From: Sphaerisporangium album
GTDB lineage: Bacteria; Actinomycetota; Actinomycetes; Streptosporangiales; Streptosporangiaceae
Assembly (NCBI RefSeq): GCF_003323745.1
Contig: NZ_QOIL01000001.1
Location: 488,773-552,772 of the forward strand
Reading direction: 5' to 3'
DNA length: 64,000 nucleotides
How positions within the stretch are numbered: the stretch's first letter is position 1; the number at the start of each line of letters is the position of its first letter. The notes below the pieces were generated by a model. The model searched no databases, was not told where the DNA came from, and saw only the letters and a program-made list of their open reading frames with translations. Made by a program: the position numbers and the translations under genes. Shown here one piece after another: positions 7,571 through 16,642 of this stretch.

Positions 7571-10500
7571 TCACGGCGCGAGAGTGAGCCGCCACTGCTG
7601 GTTGGCGCCCGATCCGCAGGCGGACTGGGCCAGCTGAGCCCCGTCCGCGGTCGAGGAGCCCGGTACCGTCAGGCACAGCCCGCTGTGCGCGGCGGTGATC
7701 CGCCAGGCCCCGCCCGTGGCCTGGGTGAACCGCCACTGCTGGTTGGCGCCCTCGTTGCAGGTCCACTGGACGAGCAGCGCGCCGTCTGCCGTCGAGGCGC
7801 CCGGGACGTCCAGGCACTTGCCGCTCAGCACCGACACCAGGGCGAAGGCGCCGTTGCCCTTGTCGACCGCCCTCCATTTCTGGTTGGCGCCGTTGTTGGC
7901 GGCCCACTGGACGATGGAGGCGTTGTCGGCGGTGGACTGCCCGAACACGTCCGCCAGCTTGCCGCTGTGGACCGCGGCGAGGGTGTAGACGCCGTTCGGC
8001 TGCACGCCGCCACCCGGAGTGCCCACGCCCTGGCCGTTCAGCGTGAACGAGTCGACGTCGAACTGGTTGTCCGCCGGGTGCTTGAACACCAGGACCAGCG
8101 GATGGCTGCCGGACAGGCCCGTGATGGTGGTCGGGGCGGTCTGCTGGTAGTTGTCCCATCCTCCGGTGTTGGGCACGCTGGTGGTGGCCAGCAGCTGCCC
8201 GGTCGGGGAGTCGGCGTGCAACTCGATCGTCCCGCCGCCGTAGGGGGAGGAGAGGCGGTAGGAGATCGAGGTGATCCCCTGGAGGCTGCCCGGCGTGAAC
8301 GAGATCCAGTCGTTGTTGGAGATGTCGCCGATGCGCTTGCCGTTCTGCGCTCCGGCCTGGTCGATGACGCGCACCCCCGAGGAGCCGGTGAAGTACTCCG
8401 CCTGCTTCTGCTTCGGCTGGAGGACCAGGTTGGCGCTGCCGGTGAGCCCGCCCTTGTCGGTGTAGGTCGCGGTGAGGACGTAGTAGGTGTTGGCGTCCGC
8501 GTCGTGGCCGGACGCGGTGGTGGTCACCGTGCCGCTGCAGCCGGTGAACTGCCCGGTGTCATGGCTGTGGGTGTCGTGCCCGAGTGCCGAGACCACCTGC
8601 ACCTTCGAGCAGTCGATGGTGCCGTCCTCGGGGTCGGTCACCTGGACGGTGTAGCCGACGGCGTCGCCGAACTGGATCGCCCCGCCGTTCGGCGGCGAGC
8701 CGAACCGCACCACCGGGGCGGTGTTGCCGACCACGATCGGCACGGTCGCCGAGCCCGTCTTGCCGCCCGCGTCCCTCACGGTGAGCCTGGCGGTGAAGTT
8801 CCCGTTGGCCGTGTACGTGAAGGACGGGTTGGCGGCGGTGGAGTCCGTCGTGCCGTCCGAGGTGAAGTCCCACGCGTAGGTGATCGGGTCCCCGTCGGGG
8901 TCGAAGGAGCCGGCCGAGGAGAACTGCACGGCCAGCGGGGCCCGGCCCGAGGTGGGCGTGGCGGCGGCCTTGGCGACGGGCGACCGCGAGCCGTTGACGT
9001 ACTCGATGCGGTAGACGCCGTCGTCGGGGTTGGAGCCGCCGTACCCGTTGCCCCACTCGATCAGGTACATCGCGCCGTCGGGGCCGAACTTCATGTGCAT
9101 CGGCGAGACGAACCCGACGCTGGACAGGAACCTGTTGATCTTCAGCACGTTCCCGCCGGCGTCCAGGCGCATCTCGGCCAGGTAGTTGCGGGCCCACTCG
9201 AAGAAGAACGGGGTGTTGTCGAAGTAGGCGGGGAACTTGGTCTCCGACGGGTTGGCCGGGTCGTAGTGGTAGAACGGGCCGCCCATGGGAGCCGCGCCGC
9301 CGCTGTTGCCCATCTCCGGCCACTCGGGCGCGCCGTGGTAGGTGTACCAGACGGTGGCGGCCCTGGCGGCGGGCAGGTTGGTGAGGCCGGTGTTGTTGGG
9401 GGAGTTGTTCACCGGGGCGGCGCAGTTGAACTTCGCGCCGGAGGTGGAGGTCGCGAAGTCGTAGTCGTTGAACGGGGTGTTGTTGCCGACGCAGTAGGGC
9501 CACCCGTAGTTGCCCGGCGACTTGACGAGGTTCCATTCGACCGTGCCCTCGGGCCCGCGACCGGCGTTGGGCCCGCCGGCGTCGGGACCGTAGTCGGCCA
9601 TCGAGATCCAGCCGGTCACGGGGTCGACGGCGAACCTGAACGGGTTGCGGAAGCCCATCGCGTAGATCTCCGGCCGGGTCTGCGCGGTGCCCGGGGCGAA
9701 CAGGTTGCCCGGGGGAACGGTGTAGGTGCCGTTGCTCTCGGGGTGGATCCGCAGGATCTTGCCGCGCAGGTCGTTGGTGTTGGCGCTGGTCTTCTGGGCG
9801 TCGAAGTTCGCCCGCCCGGCCCGCTCGTCGATCGGCGTGTAGCCGTCGGAGGCGAAGGGGTTGGTGTCGTCGCCGACCCCGATGTACAGGTTGCCGCCGG
9901 GGCCGAAGGCCAGGGCGCCGCCGGTGTGCCCCGGCTCGTCCACCCGGGTGGCCGGGATGCTCAGCAGCTTCTTCTCGCTGGCCAGGTCGAGCGTCTGGCC
10001 GTTGAGGGTGAACCGGGACACCTGGTTGACCGCCTGGGACCCGGCGGGGGAGTAGTTGAGGTAGACCCACCGGTTGGTCGCGAAGCCGGGGTCGAGGACC
10101 AGGCCGATGAGACCGTCCTCACCGCCGGTGTAGACGTTGAGCGAGCCGGTCGTGGTGATCGTGCCGCTCTTGGCGATGGACATCAGCTTGCCGGAGCGGG
10201 TGATGTAGTACACGGTTCCGTCGGCGGCGATGTCCAGCTGCATCGGCTGGTCGGGCGCGCTGTCGAGGGTCACCTTCTGGAAGCGGTTCCACACGGTCCC
10301 GCCGCAGTCGCCCTGGACGTTGCCCGCGGCCCACTTGATGCCGCCGAGTATGTGCGAGCGGATCCCCGCCTCCGAGTAGGCCGCGCTCTCGTGGCCCATC
10401 GCGGTCGCCCAGACGCGGCCGCCTTCGGCGTTGCGGCACCAGGAGATCGGGTGGTCGGCGCCCATCTTGCTGCCGCCCGCGTCGTAGGTGGTCTCGTCGG

Positions 10501-11080
10501 CGGTGACCAGGACGTGCACGTCGCCGCGCATGTTCCGGTCGAAGTTGTACCACTCCTCGGTGCGGGTCCAGCGCTCGGGAAGGCCGGTGGTCGAGGGGTG
10601 CACGCGGTCGGCCACCTTGGCGGTGCCCTGCAGGATCGAGGAGTGCGCGGTCATGTGCGCGCCGCCCATGATCAGCTGGTCCCACCACGGGAAGGTGCTG
10701 TCGATGTTCATGTCGGTGGCGTTGTGGACGGCGACGATGCCGCCACCGTTGTTGACGTACTTCTGCATCGCCTGTCGCTGGGCGTCGTTGTCCCAGACCA
10801 TGCCTGAGGTCTGGAACATGATCACGACGTTGAACGTGGCGAGGTTGGCGTCGGTGAACACGCCGGAGTCCTCCGACGCGACGACCTCGAAGTTGTTGGC
10901 GGCGGCCAGGCTCTGGATCATGCTGACGCCCGCCGGGATCGAGTCGTGGCGGTAGCCGGCGGTCTTGGAGAACAGCAGGGCGCGGAACGCGGGGGCCGCC
11001 TGGGCGCCGGCGGCCGTCGTGGTGACGGGGAGGGACAACAGGAGAAGGATCGGGAGCAGGAGGGTGATCAGACGTCGCAC
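7571..11080 (-). CDS. secreted ThuA / sugar dehydrogenase / PKD / CBM6 / ricin-lectin multidomain protein
   Basis: A 1169-residue exported protein. The GTG at 11080 follows AAGGAG and begins a signal peptide (RRLITLLLPILLLLSLPV). Domains in order: a ThuA-like domain (about 30-240), a glucose/sorbosone-dehydrogenase-type beta-propeller (about 255-690; FGPGGNLYIGVGDD, MGFRNPFRFAVDP), a PKD domain (about 695-785; SFDPDGDPITYAWDF), a linker domain, a CBM6-like module (about 880-1015), and a C-terminal ricin-type lectin with three QxW repeats (NQKWRA, NQQWRF, NQQWRL). ThuA belongs to disaccharide oxidation and the propeller to PQQ-dependent sugar oxidation, so an extracellular polysaccharide-binding sugar-oxidising role is likely but the substrate is unknown. 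No neighbour clarifies it. The A+T-rich upstream region resembles that of the zwf operon. Confidence 0.88.
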   Translation of the reverse strand: MRRLITLLLPILLLLSLPVTTTAAGAQAAPAFRALLFSKTAGYRHDSIPAGVSMIQSLAAANNFEVVASEDSGVFTDANLATFNVVIMFQTSGMVWDNDAQRQAMQKYVNNGGGIVAVHNATDMNIDSTFPWWDQLIMGGAHMTAHSSILQGTAKVADRVHPSTTGLPERWTRTEEWYNFDRNMRGDVHVLVTADETTYDAGGSKMGADHPISWCRNAEGGRVWATAMGHESAAYSEAGIRSHILGGIKWAAGNVQGDCGGTVWNRFQKVTLDSAPDQPMQLDIAADGTVYYITRSGKLMSIAKSGTITTTGSLNVYTGGEDGLIGLVLDPGFATNRWVYLNYSPAGSQAVNQVSRFTLNGQTLDLASEKKLLSIPATRVDEPGHTGGALAFGPGGNLYIGVGDDTNPFASDGYTPIDERAGRANFDAQKTSANTNDLRGKILRIHPESNGTYTVPPGNLFAPGTAQTRPEIYAMGFRNPFRFAVDPVTGWISMADYGPDAGGPNAGRGPEGTVEWNLVKSPGNYGWPYCVGNNTPFNDYDFATSTSGAKFNCAAPVNNSPNNTGLTNLPAARAATVWYTYHGAPEWPEMGNSGGAAPMGGPFYHYDPANPSETKFPAYFDNTPFFFEWARNYLAEMRLDAGGNVLKINRFLSSVGFVSPMHMKFGPDGAMYLIEWGNGYGGSNPDDGVYRIEYVNGSRSPVAKAAATPTSGRAPLAVQFSSAGSFDPDGDPITYAWDFTSDGTTDSTAANPSFTYTANGNFTARLTVRDAGGKTGSATVPIVVGNTAPVVRFGSPPNGGAIQFGDAVGYTVQVTDPEDGTIDCSKVQVVSALGHDTHSHDTGQFTGCSGTVTTTASGHDADANTYYVLTATYTDKGGLTGSANLVLQPKQKQAEYFTGSSGVRVIDQAGAQNGKRIGDISNNDWISFTPGSLQGITSISYRLSSPYGGGTIELHADSPTGQLLATTSVPNTGGWDNYQQTAPTTITGLSGSHPLVLVFKHPADNQFDVDSFTLNGQGVGTPGGGVQPNGVYTLAAVHSGKLADVFGQSTADNASIVQWAANNGANQKWRAVDKGNGAFALVSVLSGKCLDVPGASTADGALLVQWTCNEGANQQWRFTQATGGAWRITAAHSGLCLTVPGSSTADGAQLAQSACGSGANQQWRLTLAP

Positions 11081-11206
11081 GTATCTCTCCTTGGGGGGTG
11101 GAGGCATGCGGAGAAGGCCTGGGGGTCCCGTGCGGGGCTTCCGGCCGGCGGACGGGGGTGGGAGTGGGCCGGTGGGGTCAGAGGGACAGGAGGAGAAGGG
11201 ACGGGT

Positions 11207-11467
11207 TCACAGGGTCCGCGGGAAGGCGAGCCCTTCGGTGGCCAGGGCGTCCTGGGTCGGGGCGAGCGGAGGCCGGATCGAGGCGGCGGTGGCGATGGTC
11301 CGCGGTGCCGGCCGCGCGAGCTCGTCGTCGGCGTGCTCGCCGGTGCCCGCGCCGGTGGCGCTCGCGGAGGCGGCCGGATCCGCGGAGGTGGACGGCTGGC
11401 CGCTGGTACCGATGATGCCGACGCGGAGTGAGGTGACCTGTGTTCGTTCGTGTTCGGTTTCCTCCAT
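11207..11467 (-). CDS. possible small protein, unrecognised
   Basis: An 86-codon frame (MEETEHERTQVTSLRVG at the start, Ala/Thr/Pro-rich afterwards) that begins in the A+T-rich promoter region and reads toward the ThuA-family gene. A TATGCT-type -10 lies about 40 bases upstream of its ATG. There is no clear ribosome site and no recognised domain. It could be a leader peptide or a chance frame within a long leader. Confidence 0.25.
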   Translation of the reverse strand: MEETEHERTQVTSLRVGIIGTSGQPSTSADPAASASATGAGTGEHADDELARPAPRTIATAASIRPPLAPTQDALATEGLAFPRTL

Positions 11468-11488
11468 ATTGCGGGATCGTAAAAGCCA

Positions 11489-11521
11489 CTTATGCCGAGC
11501 ACAAGCATAAGTCGCGCATTT
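11489..11521. promoter_or_regulatory. promoter/operator region upstream of the ThuA-family gene
   Basis: An inverted repeat CTTATGC (11489-11495), nine-base spacer, GCATAAG (11505-11511) overlaps CACAAGCATA (11500-11509), followed six bases later by GCATTT (11516-11521). The CACAAGCATA and GCATTT words recur with a five-base gap in the zwf upstream region at 47678-47698. On the minus strand both include TATGCT, a plausible -10. The rest of 11522-11946 holds only A+T-richer sequence and no gene. Confidence 0.45.
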
Positions 11522-11946
11522 CTAGCAAAACTAAGTCCCGAGTAGGCGATAGTGGCGCTGATCTGCGGGAATGCGAGACCTGGTTTCCCAGGGGCGGACT
11601 GCCCATCGGTCGATCCATAGGGGGTGGTGGAATTCAACCGGTATTTTGTGCATATTTCGGGCGATCCAAAACGAGCGGGTGTGCGGCCGTCCCGACAGCC
11701 CCGCTCACTCTCGGTTGTGATCTGTTGATCTCTGTGGGCTCGGAGGTCCGATGCGTCCGGCCGGCGGGTGGCGGCTGAGCGCCGATCCCGCCCTCCGGGC
11801 GCCGAGGCGTTTCCTGCCACCGAAGGCCGGTGTGAGGCGGAAGACCGTTCGCGCGGCGGGTGAACGGGCATGGCCGGGTGCTTGTCAGGCTCTGTTCACC
11901 GTTTGTTACCTCATGCGTCGCGTCATGCGGCTACCGTGCTTGCGTC

Positions 11947-12981
11947 GTGAAAGCGTCAATCCCCGGCGTGGAGAGGAACGGTCGAAGCCGCGTGCGGGAG
12001 CAGGGGTCGGCCGTCGCCTGGGTGGAGTCGCCTCTCCAGTTGCTCTGTGCGGTCGAGGCACGGTACGCCGGGGTCGCGGGGCCGGAGATGCGCGTGGTCA
12101 CCCGCGCGAAGCTACCCGCGCTCAAGGTCACGCGCAGGGAGCTCGCCGCGCTCGACCTGCCGCCCGGCCTGCGGATCGAGACCGCCGAGGGCGGACGCAT
12201 GCCCCGTCCGGGACGCGGCACCGCGTGGGTGCTCGGCGACGCCTTCTCGGGTCGTATGCAGCTCACCTCGCTGACCGCCGCCCCCGCCCGCATGGTGCTG
12301 GTGGACGACGGCCTCGCCACGATCCGCCTGCTGGAGCTGCTCACCTCCCGCCCGGGCACCGCGCTGCTGCGCGCCCGCGCCCGGTCCACGCCCTCGCGCC
12401 GCGTCCTCGGCACCGCCGCCGCCATACGCCTGCGCGCCGCCGCCCGGGCCGGACGCCTCACGGTGTTCACCGCTCTGCCCGTACCCGCCGACCTCGCGGC
12501 GGCCGTACGCGGCCTCGGCGCCGAGCTGGTGACCCACGACTTCGCCTGGCTGCGCTCCCAGCCCGCCGTCCGGCACCCCCGGCCCGCAGAGAACACGGTG
12601 GTGCTGGGCACCTCGCTGGTGCGCAACGGGCTGATCCACCGTGACCGGTACCTGTCCTGGCTGTTCGCCCTGAAGGGGCCGCTGGCCTACTTCCCGCACC
12701 GCCGCGAGGACCCGGGCGACCTCGCCGCCGTACGCGATCATCCCGGCGTAACCGTGTACGATGGCGGCGTTCCGGTCGAGATGACCCTGCGGGACCTGCG
12801 CCCCGGGCAGCGCGTGCTCAGCCTGCCGTCCACGGCGGTCACCTCTCTGCGCGTCCTGCTGTCGGCGCGTGGCGTCCCCGTGGAGACGGTGGACGTCCCC
12901 GACGACTGGTGGACGCCCTCCGCCTCGATCTCCCTCCGATCGCACCTCCAGATGTTCGCGCACGAAAGGGCTTCTCCTTGA
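11947..12981 (+). CDS. sialyltransferase-like glycosyltransferase (putative)
   Basis: About 344 residues. Near the N terminus it reads VAWVESPLQLLCAVEARYAG. Further on are VLVDDGLATI, YFPHRREDP and LSLPSTAVTSL, which resemble the D/E-D/E-G, His and S/T-S/T motifs of bacterial sialyl- and polysialyltransferases, although the usual HP pair reads HR. Starts are uncertain: GTG at 11947, 11968 or 11992 are in frame; none has a good ribosome site, and a TACCGT word at 11932-11937 would fit a leaderless start at 11947. Its stop overlaps the next gene (TTGA). The pair faces the NeuA/NeuB operon, so it probably helps build the same nonulosonic-acid glycan. Confidence 0.6.
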   Translation: MKASIPGVERNGRSRVREQGSAVAWVESPLQLLCAVEARYAGVAGPEMRVVTRAKLPALKVTRRELAALDLPPGLRIETAEGGRMPRPGRGTAWVLGDAFSGRMQLTSLTAAPARMVLVDDGLATIRLLELLTSRPGTALLRARARSTPSRRVLGTAAAIRLRAAARAGRLTVFTALPVPADLAAAVRGLGAELVTHDFAWLRSQPAVRHPRPAENTVVLGTSLVRNGLIHRDRYLSWLFALKGPLAYFPHRREDPGDLAAVRDHPGVTVYDGGVPVEMTLRDLRPGQRVLSLPSTAVTSLRVLLSARGVPVETVDVPDDWWTPSASISLRSHLQMFAHERASP

Positions 12982-14231
12982 GCCGGGTTCTCGCTGTGGC
13001 CGATTCCGACTCCTACCTCAAGTGGGCGGCGGGCCTGCTCGACCAGTTGCCGGCGGAATGGACCTCGACGCTCGCCGTCGTGCGCACCCCCATCGCGCCC
13101 TCCCCGGCGCAGATCTCCGCGGCGGTCAGCGGCACCAGGGCGGCCCAGGCAGAGGCCCCGGAGGTGATCTCCGCGCGGGCGCTGCGCCGCCTGGCCGAGC
13201 GTCTCAGGCCGGACGTCCTGCTCGTCGCCTGCACGGGGCCTGTCGTGGACGTGCTGGTCAGCGATGTGCTGGACGGGCTGAAGCCGCGCCCGGTCCTCGT
13301 GTCGGGACTGCCCGGCATCTCGATCCCGGCCACCGAGAAGGCGTGGCTGTTCCGGGGCGGCTGCGACCTGTTCGTCGTGCACAGCGGCAGGGAGGTCGAG
13401 GAGTTCGGCCGCATCGGCAAGGAGCTCGGGGCCGCCGGCTCGACCGCCCTGGCCCGGCTGCCGTACCTCGACGGCCTCCTGAAGTCCGCGGCCCCCGCGC
13501 ACATCGTCTCGACCGAGGTCCCGCCGCACGAGCCCGCCGGCCGGCGGGTCGTGTTCGCGACGCAGGCCAAGGTGCCCAAGCGCAGGGAGGACCGCGAGAG
13601 CATCCTGCTGGCCCTGGACAGGCTGGCCGCCCGGCGCCCGGACCTGGACGTCGTGGTCAAGCTGCGGGCGCTCACCACCGAGCGTCAGACCCACAACGAG
13701 CGCTACCACTACGAGAGCCTCTGGGCGTCGCTGGAGACGGCCGGAGCGGTGCGGCCGGGCGGCGTGCGGTTCGCCGTGGGCGCCATGCACGAGCACCTCG
13801 CCGAGGCGGCCGGGTTCGTCACGGTCAGCTCGACGGCGGCGCTGGAGGCCATCGCGGGCGAGGTGCCGCTGCTGGTGCTCTCCGACTTCGGGGTGAGCGC
13901 CGAGATGATCAACCTGGTGTTCGAGGACAGCGGATGCCTGGGCACCCTGGACGACCTCGCGCAGGGCGACTTCCGGCGGCCGACGGCGGCCTGGTGCGAC
14001 GCCAACTACTTCCACGACCGGGCGAGCAGCGACTGGATCGTCCGGCTCACCGCCCTGGTCGAGCAGGCCCGGACGACCGGCCTGCCCCCGGTGCGGCCCC
14101 TGCTGGACGGCCCGGCCCACGCCGCCGCCCGCCGCCGCGCCCGCCTGCGCGTCGAGCTTCCCCCGAACGTGCTGCGCGCCGGCTACCGCGCCAGCAGGCG
14201 CGTCCGCCGCTACCTGAAGGCCATCGGCTAG
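12978..14231 (+). CDS. putative glycosyltransferase, DUF6716-like
   Basis: About 417 residues starting at TTG 12978, which overlaps the preceding stop and has AAGGG upstream. The N terminus LSRVLAVADSDSYLKWAAGLL resembles actinomycete proteins annotated as DUF6716 glycosyltransferases. The middle contains RRVVFATQAKVPKRREDRE and DLDVVVKLRA, and the C-terminal half SSTAALEAIAGEVPLLVL, consistent with a GT-B fold and a nucleotide-sugar site. There is no signal peptide. It is translationally coupled to the gene before it. Acceptor and donor are unknown; the neighbouring CMP-nonulosonate genes suggest an envelope glycan. Confidence 0.6.
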   Translation: MSRVLAVADSDSYLKWAAGLLDQLPAEWTSTLAVVRTPIAPSPAQISAAVSGTRAAQAEAPEVISARALRRLAERLRPDVLLVACTGPVVDVLVSDVLDGLKPRPVLVSGLPGISIPATEKAWLFRGGCDLFVVHSGREVEEFGRIGKELGAAGSTALARLPYLDGLLKSAAPAHIVSTEVPPHEPAGRRVVFATQAKVPKRREDRESILLALDRLAARRPDLDVVVKLRALTTERQTHNERYHYESLWASLETAGAVRPGGVRFAVGAMHEHLAEAAGFVTVSSTAALEAIAGEVPLLVLSDFGVSAEMINLVFEDSGCLGTLDDLAQGDFRRPTAAWCDANYFHDRASSDWIVRLTALVEQARTTGLPPVRPLLDGPAHAAARRRARLRVELPPNVLRAGYRASRRVRRYLKAIG

Positions 14232-14251
14232 CCGCCCGCGACCGGACCCGA

Positions 14252-14281
14252 ACGGCCCCCGGTTCTTCCGGGGCCGCTCGG
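14252..14281. terminator. bidirectional terminator between convergent genes
   Basis: CGGCCCCCGG, a five-base TTCTT loop and CCGGGGCCG form a hairpin (one bulged C) between the glycosyltransferase stop at 14231 and the oppositely transcribed polysialyltransferase-like stop at 14338. Confidence 0.6.
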
Positions 14282-14337
14282 GCCGGGGCGGGACGAGATC
14301 AGCGGGACGGGGCCTCGGCGCGGACGCCCGAGACAGA

Positions 14338-15609
14338 TCAGCGGGACAGAGCCCGGCGCAGACGCCCGAGAGGGCTCGGCTTCTGGGACTTGGCGCCGCC
14401 GGGCAGAAGGCCGACCGAGCTGAGCCGGCGGTTCTTGAAGTACCTCGCCTCGGCGCCGTGCGTCTCGATGTAGTTCGCGGCCGCCTCGCGCAGCGCGGGG
14501 TAGTGATCGCTCTGCATGCAGAAGCCGACCGCCTGGACCAGCGCGGGCAGGTCCACCGGCGGCGGGTCGGTGATCGACCCATCCTCGGCCAGCCGGGGCA
14601 CGATCGCGTCCACGATGGTGAGCGGGATCCGGTTGCTGTTCTCGTACGGCGCGAGCCGCTGCAGGACCAGCTCGCAGCCCATGCTGGCCACCGGGATGCC
14701 GAAGTACCGGTGCGCGGTCATCAGCGCGGTCGAGAAGCAGCCCACCACGAGCTCCGGCCGCAGCGCGCGGAAGCACAGCTCGGCGGGGACGGTCTCGCCG
14801 GCGACGCTCAGGTTCACGCCGAGCCCGTCGGCGACGTCGCGCAACTGCTGGGCGTGGCGGCGGCCCGCGGCCGGGTGGGGCTTGAACAGCACGTCGGTGA
14901 AGCCGCGCGCGGCGAGGGCGCGCAGCATCGAGGCGTGCAGCTCGGCCTCCTCCTCGGCGGTGACGATGTCCAGGGCCGAGAGGTACTGGCCGAGGATGAC
15001 GGCCCGGCCGGACAGGCCCTCCGGCGCGGGAAGCGTGTCGAGCACGCCGGTGAACGCGGCGTCCGGCAGCGGGTCGGGCTCGACGCCGACCTCCCGGAGC
15101 AGCAGCGGCGTGAGCTCGGGAACCAGCGCCAGGTGCAGCAGGCGGGTGATGCGGCCGGAGATCTCCAGGGGCAGCGGGTCCCGCGTGGGCCCGTAGCTCA
15201 TCAGCCCGTCGGAGTAGACCGTGATCGGGCAGTCGCGGATCAGCCCGGCGATCGTGCGCGCGGGCGGGACCGCGACCGACTCCACGACCAGCTCGGAGAC
15301 GCCGCCCTCGAGGCCGAGCCGCGTGGCGATCATGCGCGACAGCATCGGCACCTCGATGACGCGCGCCTTCCAGTCCGACGGGTGCAGGGGCGCGATCAGC
15401 TCGTTCCAGGAGCGGATCTCGTCGAAGCGCGACCGCAGCGCGGCGAAGCCCGGCGTCTCGTCCAGGGACGGGGTGATCTCGGGGATCGCGGCGTTGTTGG
15501 ACACCAGAAGGATCCTGCGGCCGTCGTGGGCGCCGAACCTCCCGGCGTCCATCGCGGCGGCGAGCGTCATCGCGCCGAAGAGCGTGGAGCTGTAGAACAC
15601 CTGGGTCAC
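14338..15609 (-). CDS. polysialyltransferase-like enzyme
   Basis: 423 residues, beginning VTQVFYSSTLFGAMTLAAAMD. It shows the order of motifs of bacterial polysialyltransferases: ITVYSDGLMS (acidic-acidic-Gly position), DVLFKPHPAAGRRH (HP motif) and VVGCFSTALMTA (Ser/Ser-Thr motif). It would transfer nonulosonic acid from its CMP form to a growing polymer at the cytoplasmic membrane face. The GTG at 15609 follows AAGGAG with good spacing; an ATG at 15630 overlaps the upstream stop and is an alternative. It is the last gene of the operon NeuA-HAD-NeuB, GT2, polysialyltransferase. Confidence 0.8.
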   Translation of the reverse strand: MTQVFYSSTLFGAMTLAAAMDAGRFGAHDGRRILLVSNNAAIPEITPSLDETPGFAALRSRFDEIRSWNELIAPLHPSDWKARVIEVPMLSRMIATRLGLEGGVSELVVESVAVPPARTIAGLIRDCPITVYSDGLMSYGPTRDPLPLEISGRITRLLHLALVPELTPLLLREVGVEPDPLPDAAFTGVLDTLPAPEGLSGRAVILGQYLSALDIVTAEEEAELHASMLRALAARGFTDVLFKPHPAAGRRHAQQLRDVADGLGVNLSVAGETVPAELCFRALRPELVVGCFSTALMTAHRYFGIPVASMGCELVLQRLAPYENSNRIPLTIVDAIVPRLAEDGSITDPPPVDLPALVQAVGFCMQSDHYPALREAAANYIETHGAEARYFKNRRLSSVGLLPGGAKSQKPSPLGRLRRALSR

Positions 15610-15626
15610 GGAGGCGCTCCTTCGGG

Positions 15627-16565
15627 TCATCCGCGGTGGGGGAGCAGCGGGCGCAGGAGGGCGGCGCGCTCGGGTTCGAGCCCCGCCTCGTCCACCAGGC
15701 CCGGCGGCAGCGACGCGAGGACCTCGCGGGCGCGGGCGTGGAAGCGGGCCAGCAGCGGGGGCGAGAAGCGCTCGCTCAGCTCCAGGTGGTGCGCCAGCAG
15801 GGCGCAGAAGGTGCGCACGGCCTTCGGAAGCAGGTCGGGCTCGTTCTCGACCTGCTCGAAGACCAGCTCGAAGGCGTTGAAGAAGTGGAGCTGGCGCTCG
15901 TCGCCGATCTGGGTGAGCGAGTTGGACACCAGCCTGCGGTAGAACACCCCGGCGAGCGAGACCACCGCGAAGGACCGCGCCTCGCGGTGCAGCCGCCAGA
16001 TCCACGGGCGGTCCTCGGCGGTGTGCAGGCTGCCGGGGAAGGCCAGCAGGTCGCCGAGCTCGCGGCGGTAGATGCCCGCCCAGGCGTACGGGTAGTCCAC
16101 CATGGTCTTGGACCCGGCCGGGAGGATGCGGTCCCTGGGCTTGAGCACCACCCCGCGCCGCGCCTCGGGCGCCCGGTGGATCACCCGCTTGCGCCCCTCC
16201 ACCTGGATGTGGTCCACCCGGACGAAGTCGCAGCCCAGGCCGTCGATCGCGGCCACCAGGTCGGCGAGGTACCCCCGCCCCAGCCAGTCGTCACCGTCGA
16301 GGAAGGTGACGTACCGGCCGGAGGCGAGGGACAGGCCGTTGTTGCGGGCGTCGGCGAGCCCCACGGCGGTGGAGTTGCGCAGGACGGTGAGCCCCGGCAG
16401 GTCGGCGCGGAAGTCGTCGATGATCCGCGGGGTCGCGTCCACCGAGCCGTCGTCGACGACGATGAACTCGAAGTCCGCCCGCGCGTTGAGCCGCAGCGAG
16501 GTCAGCGCGTCGGCGATGAACGGTTCGGCGTCCCGTACGGGCACCACGACGGACAGCGTGATCAC
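15627..16565 (-). CDS. family 2 glycosyltransferase
   Basis: 312 residues with a canonical GT-A domain: LSVVVPVRDAEPFIADAL at the N terminus, FIVVDDGSVDATP for nucleotide binding, and VTFLDGDDWLGRGYL as the DxD metal site; the acceptor-side motif HTAEDRPWIWRLH follows near residue 180. No membrane segments. GTG start at 16565 with GAGGAC upstream. It lies between the CMP-nonulosonate enzyme and the polysialyltransferase-like gene and may add a second sugar or the primer. Confidence 0.85.
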   Translation of the reverse strand: MITLSVVVPVRDAEPFIADALTSLRLNARADFEFIVVDDGSVDATPRIIDDFRADLPGLTVLRNSTAVGLADARNNGLSLASGRYVTFLDGDDWLGRGYLADLVAAIDGLGCDFVRVDHIQVEGRKRVIHRAPEARRGVVLKPRDRILPAGSKTMVDYPYAWAGIYRRELGDLLAFPGSLHTAEDRPWIWRLHREARSFAVVSLAGVFYRRLVSNSLTQIGDERQLHFFNAFELVFEQVENEPDLLPKAVRTFCALLAHHLELSERFSPPLLARFHARAREVLASLPPGLVDEAGLEPERAALLRPLLPHRG

Positions 16566-16642
16566 GGGCGGTCCTCGGCGTGCGACACTGCTGGGCTTCT
16601 CCTGGTCCTCAGGCGGGCGCGGGCGACCGGACGGACGTGCGG

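Noticed and set aside
7685..10807. Very long plus-strand open frame opposite the ThuA-family gene
   Set aside because: Arg/Val/Gly-rich shadow of GC-rich codons on the other strand; no domain and no start signals.
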